A stretch of DNA of 64,000 nt from Rhizobium sp. BG4. Lineage in GTDB: Bacteria > Pseudomonadota > Alphaproteobacteria > Rhizobiales > Rhizobiaceae. The notes below the pieces were generated by a model. It saw only the letters and a list, made by a program, of their open reading frames with translations. It was not told the DNA's origin and made no database searches. Both the position numbers and the translations under genes were made by a program. Location: contig NZ_CP044125.1 in the NCBI RefSeq assembly GCF_016864575.1, positions 2,641,001 to 2,705,000 on the forward strand. Direction: 5' to 3'. Of this stretch, positions 9,051-17,402 are shown piece by piece; the first letter of the stretch is position 1, and every line of letters begins with the position of its first letter.

Positions 9051-10179
9051 ATGACCATTCTCATGAAAATCGAAACCGACGGTATCTCCAGCGAGGGCCT
9101 GCGGATCATCCGCCATTTCACCCCCAACTGGTTCGCGGCGACGATGGGCACCGGGATCCTTGGTGTCTGTTTGGCGCAGTTTCCGTCAGCCCCCGTGCTC
9201 TACAGTGTGGGCGAGGTACTGTGGATCCTGAACATCCTGCTCTTTGCGGGGCTGACCGCGATCTATGCCGCGAAATGGGTTCTCTACCCCGCGGATGCCC
9301 AGCGCGTCCTCAATCATCCGGTGCTGTCGATGTTCTTCGGCTGCATTCCGATGGGCTTGCCACCATCATCAACGGCTTCGTGATCTTCGGTGTGCCGCTG
9401 ATGGGCGATACGGCGATCGAGATCGCCGAGGTACTCTGGTGGCTCGATGCGGTGCTGGCTGTGCTCGCTGGTCTCTCCATCCCCTTTGCGATGTTCACGC
9501 GCCAGCAGCACGCGATCCATGAGATGACCGGCGTCTGGCTGTTGCCGGTCGTTGCCTCGGAGGTCACCGCAGGCGGCGGCGCGCTGCTGATCCCGCATCT
9601 TGCGGGGGATGGCGCGCAGTTCACCATGCTGTTCACCAGCTATGTGCTCTGGGCATGCTCGGTGCCGCTGGCGCTTGGTATCCTCGTCATCCTCTTCCTG
9701 CGCATGGCGCTGCACAAGCTGCCGCCGGCCAGCATGGGCGCGACCGGGTTTCTGGCGCTTGGCCCGATCGGCACCGGTGCCTTCGGCCTCGCACTTTTTG
9801 CCGCCAATAGCGGCGGCGTGCTGGCGGCAAGAGGGCTTGGCGACCTGGCCTCCGCCATGGCCGGTGCAAGCCTGCTCGGTGCCGTGCTTCTCTGGGGCTA
9901 CGGGCTCTGGTGGCTGGCGATCGCCATTGCGACGACCGCAAGCCATGCCCGCGGCGGCCAGCTGCCTTTCAATCTCGGCTGGTGGGCCTTCACCTTTCCG
10001 ATCGGGGTCTATGCGGTCGCTACTCTGCGCCTTGGCCAGCTTCTCGCATTTCCGCTGCTGACCTGGCTTGGCGCAGCGCTCGTTGCAGCTCTTGCGATGA
10101 TCTGGATCGTCGTCAGCCTGAAGACGCTATCAGGCGCGCTGAAGGCTTCCTTTTCGCGGATCCCTGCCTCGATAACTGA
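9051..10179 (+). pseudogene. TDT/SLAC1-TehA family transporter, interrupted by two 1-base frameshifts
   Basis: The product is a roughly 375-aa multi-span membrane protein of the tellurite-resistance/dicarboxylate transporter family, which includes SLAC1-type anion channels and sulfite exporters. Residues from MTILMKIETDG through FFGCIPMG are read in one frame from the ATG at 9051. From about 9358 homology continues in the next frame (ATIINGFVIFG). Near 10140 it moves again to a frame ending EGFLFADPCLDN and TGA at 10177-10179. Each step is repaired by adding one G: near 9359 to restore a Gly-Leu-Ala run, and near 10143 to restore Leu-Lys-Gly-Phe. A terminator follows at once, supporting this end. 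It is either a real pseudogene or contains sequencing errors. Confidence 0.75.
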
Positions 10180-10190
10180 ATGGCCGGACG

Positions 10191-10225
10191 GAGCCGGAGC
10201 AGTCTTTTTGATCTCCGGCTCTTTT
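10191..10225 (+). terminator. Rho-independent terminator after the TDT transporter gene
   Basis: A perfect 9-bp stem, GAGCCGGAG (10191-10199) with CTCCGGCTC (10213-10221), has a 13-base loop and is followed by TTTT. It starts 12 bases after the stop inferred at 10179. Confidence 0.8.
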
Positions 10226-10256
10226 CTATGCTGCGCTGCACCCTAGCTCCCGGGGC

Positions 10257-11357
10257 ATGACCGACCTTGTGAACGAAATTCGCGCCCAAGGCTTCTGGCT
10301 TCCGGACTGGCTGGCAAGCACCGTCATCTTCGCCGCCGTCGTGGCGCTGGCGCTCTTCATCCACCGGCTCGCCTTCCGCCTGCTGACACGCATCGTTGCC
10401 GAGCGGGATCTCTTCTGGCGATCGCTGGTTTCGCGCCTCGAACGGGTGGCGCGGCTGGCGATCCTGACCGCGGCGCTGTCCTTTGCCGCCACCGTCTCGC
10501 CGCTGACGGAATATCAAGCCTCGACGCTGCGCCACATCCTGCTGATCGCCTTCATCATTCTCGTTGCGGCGATGGCGCGGACCGCCAAGCATATCTGGAT
10601 GACCGTCTATCTCCGGCGCTTCAAGCTGGATGCCGAGGACAATCTTCTCGCCCGCAAGCACGTGACCCAGTCGCGCATCATAGAGCGGATCGCCGACCTC
10701 CTGATCGTCATGGTGGCGATCGCCTCCTGCCTGATGACCTTCGATGCCGTCAAGCAGTATGGCGTCAGCCTGCTGGCGTCGGCCGGTGTCGCCGGTATCG
10801 TCGTTGGTCTGGCGCTCCAGCCGGTGCTGAAGAACCTGTTTGCCGGCATCCAGCTGGCCATCACCCAGCCGATCCGCATTGACGATGCGCTGCTCGTCGA
10901 GGGCGAGTGGGGCAATGTCGAGGAGATCACTTCCACCTATGTCGTCGTGAAGATCTGGGACTGGCGGCGGCTGATCCTGCCGCTCAGCTACTTCATCGAG
11001 AACCCCTTCCAGAACTGGACCCGCGAAAGCGCCTCGCTGATCGGCAATGTCATGCTTTATCTCGATTACAGCGTGCCGGTGCCCGTCATCCGCAGGAAGG
11101 TGGAGGAGATCCTGGCCGCCTCGAAACTCTGGGACAAGCGGGTGGTCAATGTCGCCGTCACCGATTTCAAGGAGAGCGTGATGGAAATCCGCATCCTCGC
11201 GTCGGCGTCCAATTCCGGCCGCACCTTCGACCTGCGCTGCGAAATCCGCGAAAAGCTGATCGATTTCATCCAGCAGGACTATCCGCATGCGCTGCCGCAC
11301 GTGAGGGCGGTGATGGATGGCGGCAACGGTGTGCCGCGCAGGCAGGCAGCGGAGTGA
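10257..11357 (+). CDS. MscS-family mechanosensitive ion channel protein
   Basis: A 366-aa inner-membrane protein with about four to five membrane segments in the first 195 residues. The last is the pore-like helix LLASAGVAGIVVGLALQPVL with small-residue spacing typical of MscS. The MscS beta domain follows (IRIDDALLVEGEWGNVEEIT, then LPLSYFIENPFQNW), with a soluble C-terminal alpha/beta part. Such channels release solutes on hypo-osmotic shock. The ATG at 10257 opens the gene 31 bases beyond the upstream terminator. It appears to be a single-gene unit. Confidence 0.9.
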   Translation: MTDLVNEIRAQGFWLPDWLASTVIFAAVVALALFIHRLAFRLLTRIVAERDLFWRSLVSRLERVARLAILTAALSFAATVSPLTEYQASTLRHILLIAFIILVAAMARTAKHIWMTVYLRRFKLDAEDNLLARKHVTQSRIIERIADLLIVMVAIASCLMTFDAVKQYGVSLLASAGVAGIVVGLALQPVLKNLFAGIQLAITQPIRIDDALLVEGEWGNVEEITSTYVVVKIWDWRRLILPLSYFIENPFQNWTRESASLIGNVMLYLDYSVPVPVIRRKVEEILAASKLWDKRVVNVAVTDFKESVMEIRILASASNSGRTFDLRCEIREKLIDFIQQDYPHALPHVRAVMDGGNGVPRRQAAE

Positions 11358-11523
11358 GGCCGTTCTACGCGCCCCTTGCGTGACGGGGCGTTCCTTTCTA
11401 TATCCAGCGCCAATGAAAGACCGGCGGCCGACCCCGCCGGCGGCAGCACAATCCGCGGCATTTGCAGGGCAAGGCACGGATCGCTACAATCGTATTTCCT
11501 GAGCGCAGAGTTGGCAGTACCTC

Positions 11524-12723
11524 GTGAACACACTGGATTTTGACAAGAAGCCCGAAGACACCCGTGTCGTCGTCGCCATGTCCGGCGGCGTGGACAGTTC
11601 CGTCGTGGCCGGGATTTTGAAACACCAGGGCTACGATGTGCTCGGCATCACCCTGCAGCTCTACGATCATGGCGCCGCCGTCCACCGCGCCGGTTCCTGC
11701 TGCGCCGGTCAGGATATCGACGATGCGCGCCGCGTCTGCGAGACGCTCGGCATTCCGCATTATGTGCTCGATTACGAAAAGCGCTTCCGCGACACGGTCA
11801 TCAATCCGTTCATGGAAAGCTATGTGGCGGGCGAGACGCCGATCCCCTGCGTCTCCTGCAACCAGACGGTCAAGTTTGCCGATCTCCTCGAGACTGCCAA
11901 GGAACTCGGCGCCGATGCGCTGGCGACCGGCCACTATATCCGCTCGCGGCCCAACCCGGCGCCCGGCAATCCCGGCCGCCGTGCGCTCTACCGCCCGGCC
12001 GATGCCGATCGCGACCAGAGCTACTTCCTGTTCGCGACGACGCAGGAGCAGATCGATTATCTGCGCTTCCCGCTTGGCGGTCTGCCGAAGGCGGAGACCC
12101 GCAAGCTGGCCGAAGAGATGGGCCTTGTCGTTGCCAAGAAGGCCGACAGCCAGGACATCTGTTTCGTGCCGCAGGGCAAGTATTCCGACGTCATCAACAA
12201 GCTGAAGCCGAATGCGGCGCTCGCCGGCGAGATCGTCCATCTCGACGGCCGCGTGCTCGGCCAGCATGACGGCATCCTGCACTACACGATCGGCCAGCGC
12301 CGCGGCATCGGCGTCGCCACCGGCGAGCCGCTCTATGTGGTCTATCTCGACGCCCGCTCGCGCCGCGTCATCGTCGGCCCCAAGGAAGCGCTGGAAACGC
12401 ACCGCGTCTATCTGCGCGACGTCAACTGGCTGGGCGATGAGGAGCTTCTCCAGGCGGCCTCCGGCGAAGGCTTTGCCTGTTATGCCAAGGTGCGTTCCAC
12501 CCGCGTGCCGGAGCCCGCCGTTCTGCGTGGCGACGCCTCGGGCATCTATGTCGATCTGACCGTCGGCGAAGCCGGCATCGCGCCCGGCCAGGCCTGCGCG
12601 CTCTATTCCGCGCCCGGCGACGACGCCCGCGTTTTCGGCGGCGGCTTCATCGAGCGCTCCGAACGTGAGCCCGCCGCCGAGGCCTCGCTGAAGGCACTTC
12701 TGAGCCAGCCGGTGGCTGCATAA
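11524..12723 (+). CDS. mnmA: tRNA-specific 2-thiouridylase MnmA
   Basis: A 399-aa cytoplasmic enzyme that adds sulfur to U34 of tRNA Glu, Gln and Lys. The PP-loop ATP site is [10 protein letters not shown] (near residue 20). The two catalytic cysteines lie in [10 protein letters not shown] and [12 protein letters not shown], and the conserved [16 protein letters not shown] follows. Length fits the slightly extended alphaproteobacterial form. The gene starts with GTG at 11524, the first codon that keeps the N-terminus reasonable. It ends just before a terminator and a tRNA gene. The 166 bases before it show no clear site. Confidence 0.96.
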   Translation: MNTLDFDKKPEDTRVVVAMSGGVDSSVVAGILKHQGYDVLGITLQLYDHGAAVHRAGSCCAGQDIDDARRVCETLGIPHYVLDYEKRFRDTVINPFMESYVAGETPIPCVSCNQTVKFADLLETAKELGADALATGHYIRSRPNPAPGNPGRRALYRPADADRDQSYFLFATTQEQIDYLRFPLGGLPKAETRKLAEEMGLVVAKKADSQDICFVPQGKYSDVINKLKPNAALAGEIVHLDGRVLGQHDGILHYTIGQRRGIGVATGEPLYVVYLDARSRRVIVGPKEALETHRVYLRDVNWLGDEELLQAASGEGFACYAKVRSTRVPEPAVLRGDASGIYVDLTVGEAGIAPGQACALYSAPGDDARVFGGGFIERSEREPAAEASLKALLSQPVAA

Positions 12724-12733
12724 ATTTCTTGGG

Positions 12734-12761
12734 AAAGGCGATGCTGCGGTGCAGCCTTTTT
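12734..12761 (+). terminator. Probable terminator of mnmA
   Basis: AAAGGC (12734-12739) pairs with GCCTTT (12754-12759). An inner TGC/GCA step (12742-12744 with 12751-12753) extends the stem past a 2-base bulge, and a T-run follows. It lies 10 bases after the mnmA stop. Confidence 0.7.
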
Positions 12762-12774
12762 CTCCTTCATGTGC

Positions 12775-12803
12775 TTGACACAAAGCCGAGACGCTCTTAA
12801 TAA
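12775..12803 (+). promoter_or_regulatory. Sigma-70 type promoter of tRNA-Met
   Basis: A perfect TTGACA (12775-12780), a 17-base spacer and TAATAA (12798-12803) lie 49 bases before the tRNA. This is the best housekeeping-type promoter in the window. Confidence 0.8.
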
Positions 12804-12852
12804 CCCGCTCACCGACGGGCCGAGCGCTTTGCGAATGGCTTGTTCGAGTTGT

Positions 12853-12929
12853 GGCTGGGTAGCTCAGTTGGTGAGAGCGCAGGATTCATAACCCTGAGGT
12901 CGGCGGTTCAATTCCGCCCCCCGCTACCA
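12853..12929 (+). tRNA. tRNA-Met (anticodon CAT), CCA encoded
   Basis: A 77-base cloverleaf with the anticodon CAT at 12887-12889. The D arm is GCTC/GAGC, the T arm is GGCGG with CCGCC around TTCAATT, and CCA is at 12927-12929. The acceptor starts GGCTGGG. It is elongator-like because the initiator hallmark of three G:C pairs in the anticodon stem is absent. Two irregular pairs are visible: T4 opposite C69 in the acceptor stem, and A31 opposite C39 at the top of the anticodon stem. A strong promoter lies just upstream. An isoleucine tRNA with a lysidine-modified CAU anticodon cannot be fully excluded. Confidence 0.88.
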
Positions 12930-12994
12930 ATCTTCTCCAATCAAAGACGCTATTGGAATTGACGGCTGGCACCGGCCGGTTTCGCTATGTCTAC

Positions 12995-13132
12995 CTATCG
13001 GCCTCTCCGCGCAAAGCCTCCGGCCGCCGCGCCAAGCGCAATGCCGACGGCGATGCCGATTGCGGTATCTTCGAAGAGGATCGATCCGGTTGCCGCCCCG
13101 ATGGCGGTGCCGATTGCTATTCCAAGCGCCAT
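12995..13132 (-). CDS. Small glycine-zipper peptide, hypothetical
   Basis: A possible 45-aa product beginning MALGIAIGTAIGAATG. It is built almost entirely of Ile/Ala/Gly repeats with two hydrophobic stretches and an Arg-rich end, which suggests a membrane glycine-zipper peptide. The frame continues upstream to 13249 but that part is Cys/Arg-rich and unlikely to be real. No good ribosome site is seen before the ATG at 13132. It lies between tRNA-Met and the glycosyltransferase, in a region that looks rearranged. The repetitive codons could also be chance. Confidence 0.4.
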   Translation of the reverse strand: MALGIAIGTAIGAATGSILFEDTAIGIAVGIALGAAAGGFARRGR

Positions 13133-13163
13133 GCCAGTCGAGATAGGCCTGAGGGCGAGTGAT

Positions 13164-13223
13164 TCAACCCGCCGCCGACAGCGTCTGCATCCGCTCGTCG
13201 ATAAATGACGCTGCTTGATCTGC
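13164..13223 (-). repeat. Remnant copy of the 3' end of a GGDEF-EAL gene (left repeat)
   Basis: These 60 bases match 14257-14316, the last codons of the complete GGDEF-EAL gene. The first 33 bases are identical and about seven changes are scattered over the rest. On the minus strand they encode ADQAASFIDERMQTLSAAG and a stop, against ADQAAAFIEERMQTLSAAG in the intact gene. No upstream part of that gene accompanies it. The glycosyltransferase lies between the two copies. Confidence 0.85.
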
Positions 13224-13307
13224 CACGCCCTGAACTCGGGAATTGACATCTCTACGCTCTCTTTGGTAGCGGCCTCGCTGGAATATTTTCAATTTAGAAG
13301 CGTCCTG

Positions 13308-14297
13308 ATGATTCTCGCGTGCTGTATAGATAGAAATTATGTTGAACTCGCCGGTGTCATGCTACGATCGGTTCATCAGTTCGGAAATGTCGGTGCTGTT
13401 CAGTTCTGGATACTTGCCGATCGTCTTACAGAGGCTGACAAAGCCAATATTGCTGCGGCCGCGGATCGAGAAGTAACCTTTGTCGACATGACGAAGGAAA
13501 TGGCGGGTCGAATTGAGAATCTCAAAACGACGTCATATTGGAGCCGGTCCATCTACGGCCGTCTGCTCATGCCCGAGATTGTCGATGAAACCTGCGAACG
13601 TATCGTCTATCTGGACGCCGACGTTATCGTAAAAGGCGACATCTCGCATCTTTTCGAGACCGACCTCCAAGATAATCTCGTGGCAGCGTGCTGCACGGTT
13701 GGTGGCGCGAAGCTGAATCGTCGTTTGGGACGGAATGACGATGAGCTTTATTTTAACTCCGGCGTTCTGGTCCTCGATGTAAAGAAGTGGCGAAATGAAG
13801 GGCTTACGCGAAAAGCGATCGAGCTACTGCAAATCAACAACTATACATTTATGGATCAGGATGTCCTGAACGTCCTGTCGACGGGCCGGGTGTTGTCACT
13901 TGAGTGGATTTGGAACGCCCAGAGAGGGAACGACTTCGCTGACGCGGTGATCGTGCACTTCATTCACGCGAAACCTGATAGTGTCGAGTGCCAGCATCCA
14001 GAAAAGGACTTCTATCTCAATTTGCGCGCTCAAACGCCGTGGGGAAGACGGCGCCTTCGCACAAAGACTGACAGGAGACTTCGCAAGCTCGGGCATTCGC
14101 TCAAGTATCGCCTTCGATATATGCGCCAACTCTTTTCCATCAGTGTTGATGAAATGCTTCGCAGGCTCACGGCTATGGGGGCAAATACCGAAAGCCTCGT
14201 TTCGACAGTTGAAAATTTGGCTTGGCTAAGGGAAAGATGGTGGCTCCCAGGGAGCCTCAACCCGCCGCCGACAGCGTCTGCATCCGCTCTTCGATAA
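13308..14297 (+). CDS. Glycosyltransferase family 8 protein
   Basis: A 329-aa protein. It begins MILACCIDRNYVELAGVMLRS and carries the metal-binding DxD motif in YLDADVIVKGD near residue 107, then YFNSGVLVLDVKKW and FMDQDVLNV, all typical of family 8 glucosyl/galactosyltransferases. It probably adds a sugar to a surface polysaccharide. The ATG at 13308 is chosen; the frame extends to 13215 but without homology. The last 13 codons read through a palindrome and into the right repeat, antisense to the next gene, which suggests the natural 3' end was lost at insertion. The gene is visibly more AT-rich than its neighbours, a sign of transfer. Confidence 0.82.
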   Translation: MILACCIDRNYVELAGVMLRSVHQFGNVGAVQFWILADRLTEADKANIAAAADREVTFVDMTKEMAGRIENLKTTSYWSRSIYGRLLMPEIVDETCERIVYLDADVIVKGDISHLFETDLQDNLVAACCTVGGAKLNRRLGRNDDELYFNSGVLVLDVKKWRNEGLTRKAIELLQINNYTFMDQDVLNVLSTGRVLSLEWIWNAQRGNDFADAVIVHFIHAKPDSVECQHPEKDFYLNLRAQTPWGRRRLRTKTDRRLRKLGHSLKYRLRYMRQLFSISVDEMLRRLTAMGANTESLVSTVENLAWLRERWWLPGSLNPPPTASASALR

Positions 14298-14316
14298 ACG
14301 CCGCAGCCTGATCCGC
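14257..14316 (-). repeat. Right copy of the GGDEF-EAL 3' end repeat
   Basis: This is the native 3' end of the gene at 14257-15825, matched by the remnant at 13164-13223 in the same orientation. Both copies begin exactly at the stop codon. A perfect 15-bp palindrome (GGCTCCC-A-GGGAGCC, 14242-14256) abuts this copy. Confidence 0.85.
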
Positions 14317-15825
14317 CGGCATCGCCTTGCCGAAGAGGTAGCCCTGGCCGATGTCGCAGCCGAGGCGGGTCAGGTAGCCGAGCTGGCTGTGTTCCTCGAT
14401 GCCTTCCGCGGTCGTCTTGATATTCAGGCTGTGGCCGAGGCCGAGCATGGCGCGGACAATCTTTTCCTGGCGCTCGTCTTCCTGGTAGGTGGCGACGAAG
14501 CTCTTGTCGATCTTGATCTTGTCGAAGCGGTAGCGGGCGAGCTGGGCGAGGCTGGAATAGCCGGTGCCGAAATCGTCGAGCGCGATCTGGACGCCTGCCG
14601 CATGCAGCTCGTCGAGGATGACGGCGGCGATCGCCGGATCCTGAATCAGGGCATTCTCGGTGATCTCGATCTCCAGCCTTTCCGGCGGCAGGCCGGAGGC
14701 GGCGAGCACTTTCAGGATGCGCGAGGCGAGCAGCCGATCTTCCATCTGCACCGGAGAGATATTGAAGGAGAGGACGATATGGGCGTGCCAGCCGAGCGCG
14801 TCGCGGCAGGCCTGCGACAGCAGGTTCTCGAAGAGCTCGGTAATCATCCCGGTTTCCTCGGCAATGCCGATGAAGACGGGGGGAGGGATGTTGACGCCGG
14901 TATCGTCGGACCAGCGGGCCAGCGCCTCGAAGCCACAGATATCGCCGGTCTTCAGATCGATCAGTGGCTGGTAGAAGGGACGGATCGCCTTCTGCTGGAT
15001 GGCGGTGCGCAGCTTTGTCTCCAGAGAGGCGCGCTCGGCGACCTTGTCCTGCATTGAAGCCTCGAAGGCGAGCGCATGGTTCGGGCCGCGTGACTTCGCC
15101 TCATACATCGCCAGATCGGCGCGGTGGGCGGCGTTCTCAAGCGGTTCGCTGCCTTCGGTCCAGCGCTCGTAGCCGACACTGGCGCCGACTTCGACGGCAA
15201 AGCCTTCGATGCTGATCGGTCTTGTGACGGCCTGGATCAGCACGCGGGCGAAATGCTTCTCGCGCTCCTCGGTCATGCCGGCACCGATGATGACGAATTC
15301 GTCGCCACCGAAGCGATAGACGCAATCGGCATTGCCGAGCGAACAGATGCGTCGCGCCACCTCGATCAGCAGGATATCGCCGCCCTTATGGCCGACGAGA
15401 TCGTTGACTTTCTTGAAGCCGTCGAGATCGACCGAGAAGACGGTGACGTTGCGGGCCGCCGCGTTATACTCCTCGTCCGAAGCGTCCGGGCGGGCGAGCT
15501 TCTTGCGCTCGAAGGCATAGCGGTTCGGCAGTTTGGTCAGGTGATCGTGGGTGGCGGTCCAGTCGGCCTTGAACTGCGCGGCGGCGCGCAGTTCCATCTC
15601 GCGGCGGAGATCGGCAATGCGCAGGATCGAATAGATGAAGCTCATGGCGCCGGCGATGACGAAGGCAAGCACAAGCTTTTCGGCGCCGTAATCATCGAAC
15701 ATCTGCACAAAGGCCGAGAGGCCATCGCCGAATTCCAACAGGATTCCGAGCAGCCAGAGGACGCCCCCGAGCATCATGACCGATAGACACTGCCGTCCGG
15801 CACGGCTGCGAAAGAACCCCGGCAT
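14257..15825 (-). CDS. Membrane GGDEF-EAL cyclic-di-GMP protein
   Basis: A 522-aa protein. Two hydrophobic segments near residues 15-33 and 48-68 anchor it in the inner membrane. A GGDEF domain with intact YRFGGDEFVIIG (near residue 170) and an EAL domain with GFEALARW and [13 protein letters not shown] follow. Both synthesis and breakdown of cyclic di-GMP are therefore possible. It lies between the inserted glycosyltransferase and the capsule cluster, divergent from rkpU, so a link to polysaccharide production is plausible but not shown. The ATG at 15825 opens the membrane segment directly. The 41-base convergent overlap with the glycosyltransferase is unusual. Confidence 0.92.
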   Translation of the reverse strand: MPGFFRSRAGRQCLSVMMLGGVLWLLGILLEFGDGLSAFVQMFDDYGAEKLVLAFVIAGAMSFIYSILRIADLRREMELRAAAQFKADWTATHDHLTKLPNRYAFERKKLARPDASDEEYNAAARNVTVFSVDLDGFKKVNDLVGHKGGDILLIEVARRICSLGNADCVYRFGGDEFVIIGAGMTEEREKHFARVLIQAVTRPISIEGFAVEVGASVGYERWTEGSEPLENAAHRADLAMYEAKSRGPNHALAFEASMQDKVAERASLETKLRTAIQQKAIRPFYQPLIDLKTGDICGFEALARWSDDTGVNIPPPVFIGIAEETGMITELFENLLSQACRDALGWHAHIVLSFNISPVQMEDRLLASRILKVLAASGLPPERLEIEITENALIQDPAIAAVILDELHAAGVQIALDDFGTGYSSLAQLARYRFDKIKIDKSFVATYQEDERQEKIVRAMLGLGHSLNIKTTAEGIEEHSQLGYLTRLGCDIGQGYLFGKAMPADQAAAFIEERMQTLSAAG

Positions 15826-16174
15826 TCACATTTCCTCACCCCTGATAAGACATAGCAATATCATCGAAGTCTGAAATGTTCGTTGAAAACGGGTAGTGAT
15901 TGTTTGCTGCAATCTCCGTACGGTTTCGCACGCTTCGCGGGTTTTAAAGCGCCTTTAACTCAATTTGTAGATAGGTTCGATCCGTAACTTGTAGGTGCTG
16001 GTCAATAATATTACAGCCTTATGGTACGGAAAACACAGCTGTGGCTTTTTTGGGGGTACGGTTCCAATTGGCTTGTTGAAGCGGACTTAGTGTGCTTTGC
16101 AAGTCTGAGGGGAATCTGGCAGTCGTCGATCGCGCAACTCAAAGAGGTGCGCTGTTGGCATTGAGGGGACGCAA
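15826..16174. other. 349-base AT-rich intergenic region between the GGDEF-EAL gene and rkpU
   Basis: No ORF or RNA gene is recognised. The region is clearly more AT-rich than its flanks and must hold the divergent promoters. Three copies of GTACGG occur, at 15918, 16024 and 16056, two of them followed by TT. A CACAGCTGTG palindrome (about 16033-16042) is followed by TTTTTT, which might act as a terminator-like or leader hairpin. No confident -35/-10 pair could be assigned. Confidence 0.5.
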
Positions 16175-17353
16175 TTGGTTCGGTCGAGTGTTGTATTGAT
16201 CTGCCTGGCTTTGGCCGGTTGTCAGGCTGTTCCTGCTCAGGGTCCTCTTGCGGATGCCATCAATCAGGATGCTGGACGCTCTGCTTCTGAAGTCGGCCGG
16301 CGTAACACGGCTGTCTTCGACATTGTTGATGTCGATAGCCGTTCGGCTACTCTCGTTTCGAAATATGTGGCCACCGCGCTCAATCGCCGTTTTGGCATCG
16401 GCGGCGGTATCGGGCGTGTTGTCATAGGTGTCGGCGACCATCTCAAGGTGTCAATTTTCGAAGCAGGCAGCGACGGTCTGTTCTCGACAGCTGAATCCAA
16501 ACAGATCAATCTTGATATTGTCGTGCAACCCGACGGTATGGCGGCTATACCTTATGCCGGTTCCGTCAAGTTTGCCGGAAAGACGCTTGAGGAAGCACGT
16601 AAAGCTATTCTTTCATCCTTGGCAAACAAGGCGGTCGAGCCGGATGTCATCGTAACCAGCGTCAGCACGGCCTCGCGTAACGTCACGGTATCAGGCGCGG
16701 TCGGTACGCCCTCTCAGGTTCCGCTCAGCCTTGTCAGCGAGAAGATCACCGAGGTCATCGCAAAAGCCGGCGGATCACGCGCGCAGCCCTACGAAGCCTA
16801 TGTAACGCTCGTTCGCGGCAGGAAAACGGGCACGGCGCTTTTGCAGTCCATTATCGAAAATCCGTCAGAAGATATCTATGTTCAGCCGGGCGACCAGATA
16901 TTTGTGTCTCAGGATCCGCGAACATTCACGATCCTAGGTTCGGCTAACAGCAATGCGCGTGTCAATTTCGGCGCCAATGATCTCAATCTTCTGGAGGCTG
17001 TCGCGCTGGGCCGTGGCGGCAATGATCTGACGACCGACGCCAAAGGCTACTTTGTCTTCCGCTACGAAGAACCTGATGTCGTGATGAGCCTTCTTGGAAC
17101 TCAACGCTTCCACGAGCTGCTCGCCAAGGGCCTGATGCCTGACAGCGTCGGCCGGTATCCAATTGTCTACAGATTTGACATGAGCCATCCGGATAGCCTG
17201 ATCGTGGGGCAAACCTTCCCGGTGAAGAACCGCGACGTCGTCTATATTTCGCGGCATCCGTCGGTGGACATCAAGATGTTCCTCGGGATTGTCGGTCAGC
17301 CGGTAGCGATCGCTGCACAGAGTGCGTCGATCTACAACAACTTCAACGATTAG
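16175..17353 (+). CDS. rkpU: Capsular polysaccharide export outer-membrane lipoprotein (RkpU-like, Wza/KpsD family)
   Basis: A 392-aa lipoprotein. The signal peptide ends in LALAGC, the lipobox cysteine. Polysaccharide-export domains follow: IGVGDHLKVSIFE, then LDIVVQPDGMAAIPYAGSV and the SLBB-like VSGAVGTPSQV and IYVQPGDQIFV. Such proteins form the outer-membrane pore for capsule export. The start is TTG at 16175 with GAGGGG six bases upstream; no ATG fits the signal peptide. rkpA follows 229 bases later on the same strand, matching the Sinorhizobium rkp-1 order as I recall it. The family is clear; the symbol is by synteny. Confidence 0.8.
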   Translation: MVRSSVVLICLALAGCQAVPAQGPLADAINQDAGRSASEVGRRNTAVFDIVDVDSRSATLVSKYVATALNRRFGIGGGIGRVVIGVGDHLKVSIFEAGSDGLFSTAESKQINLDIVVQPDGMAAIPYAGSVKFAGKTLEEARKAILSSLANKAVEPDVIVTSVSTASRNVTVSGAVGTPSQVPLSLVSEKITEVIAKAGGSRAQPYEAYVTLVRGRKTGTALLQSIIENPSEDIYVQPGDQIFVSQDPRTFTILGSANSNARVNFGANDLNLLEAVALGRGGNDLTTDAKGYFVFRYEEPDVVMSLLGTQRFHELLAKGLMPDSVGRYPIVYRFDMSHPDSLIVGQTFPVKNRDVVYISRHPSVDIKMFLGIVGQPVAIAAQSASIYNNFND

Positions 17354-17402
17354 AATATTTTAAGTTGTTTTCTGCTGCCTCGGCGGCAGGGGCGGTTCAG
17401 GG

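Noticed and set aside
9008..10246. Reading the TDT gene as one 412-aa protein from 9008
   Set aside because: The first about 115 residues from 9008 are out of frame with the family; homology there is in the frame starting at 9051, so frameshifts explain the data better.
12930..14256. A full integrative element using tRNA-Met as attachment site
   Set aside because: No integrase gene and no repeated tRNA 3' end were found; only the short GGDEF-EAL repeat supports insertion.
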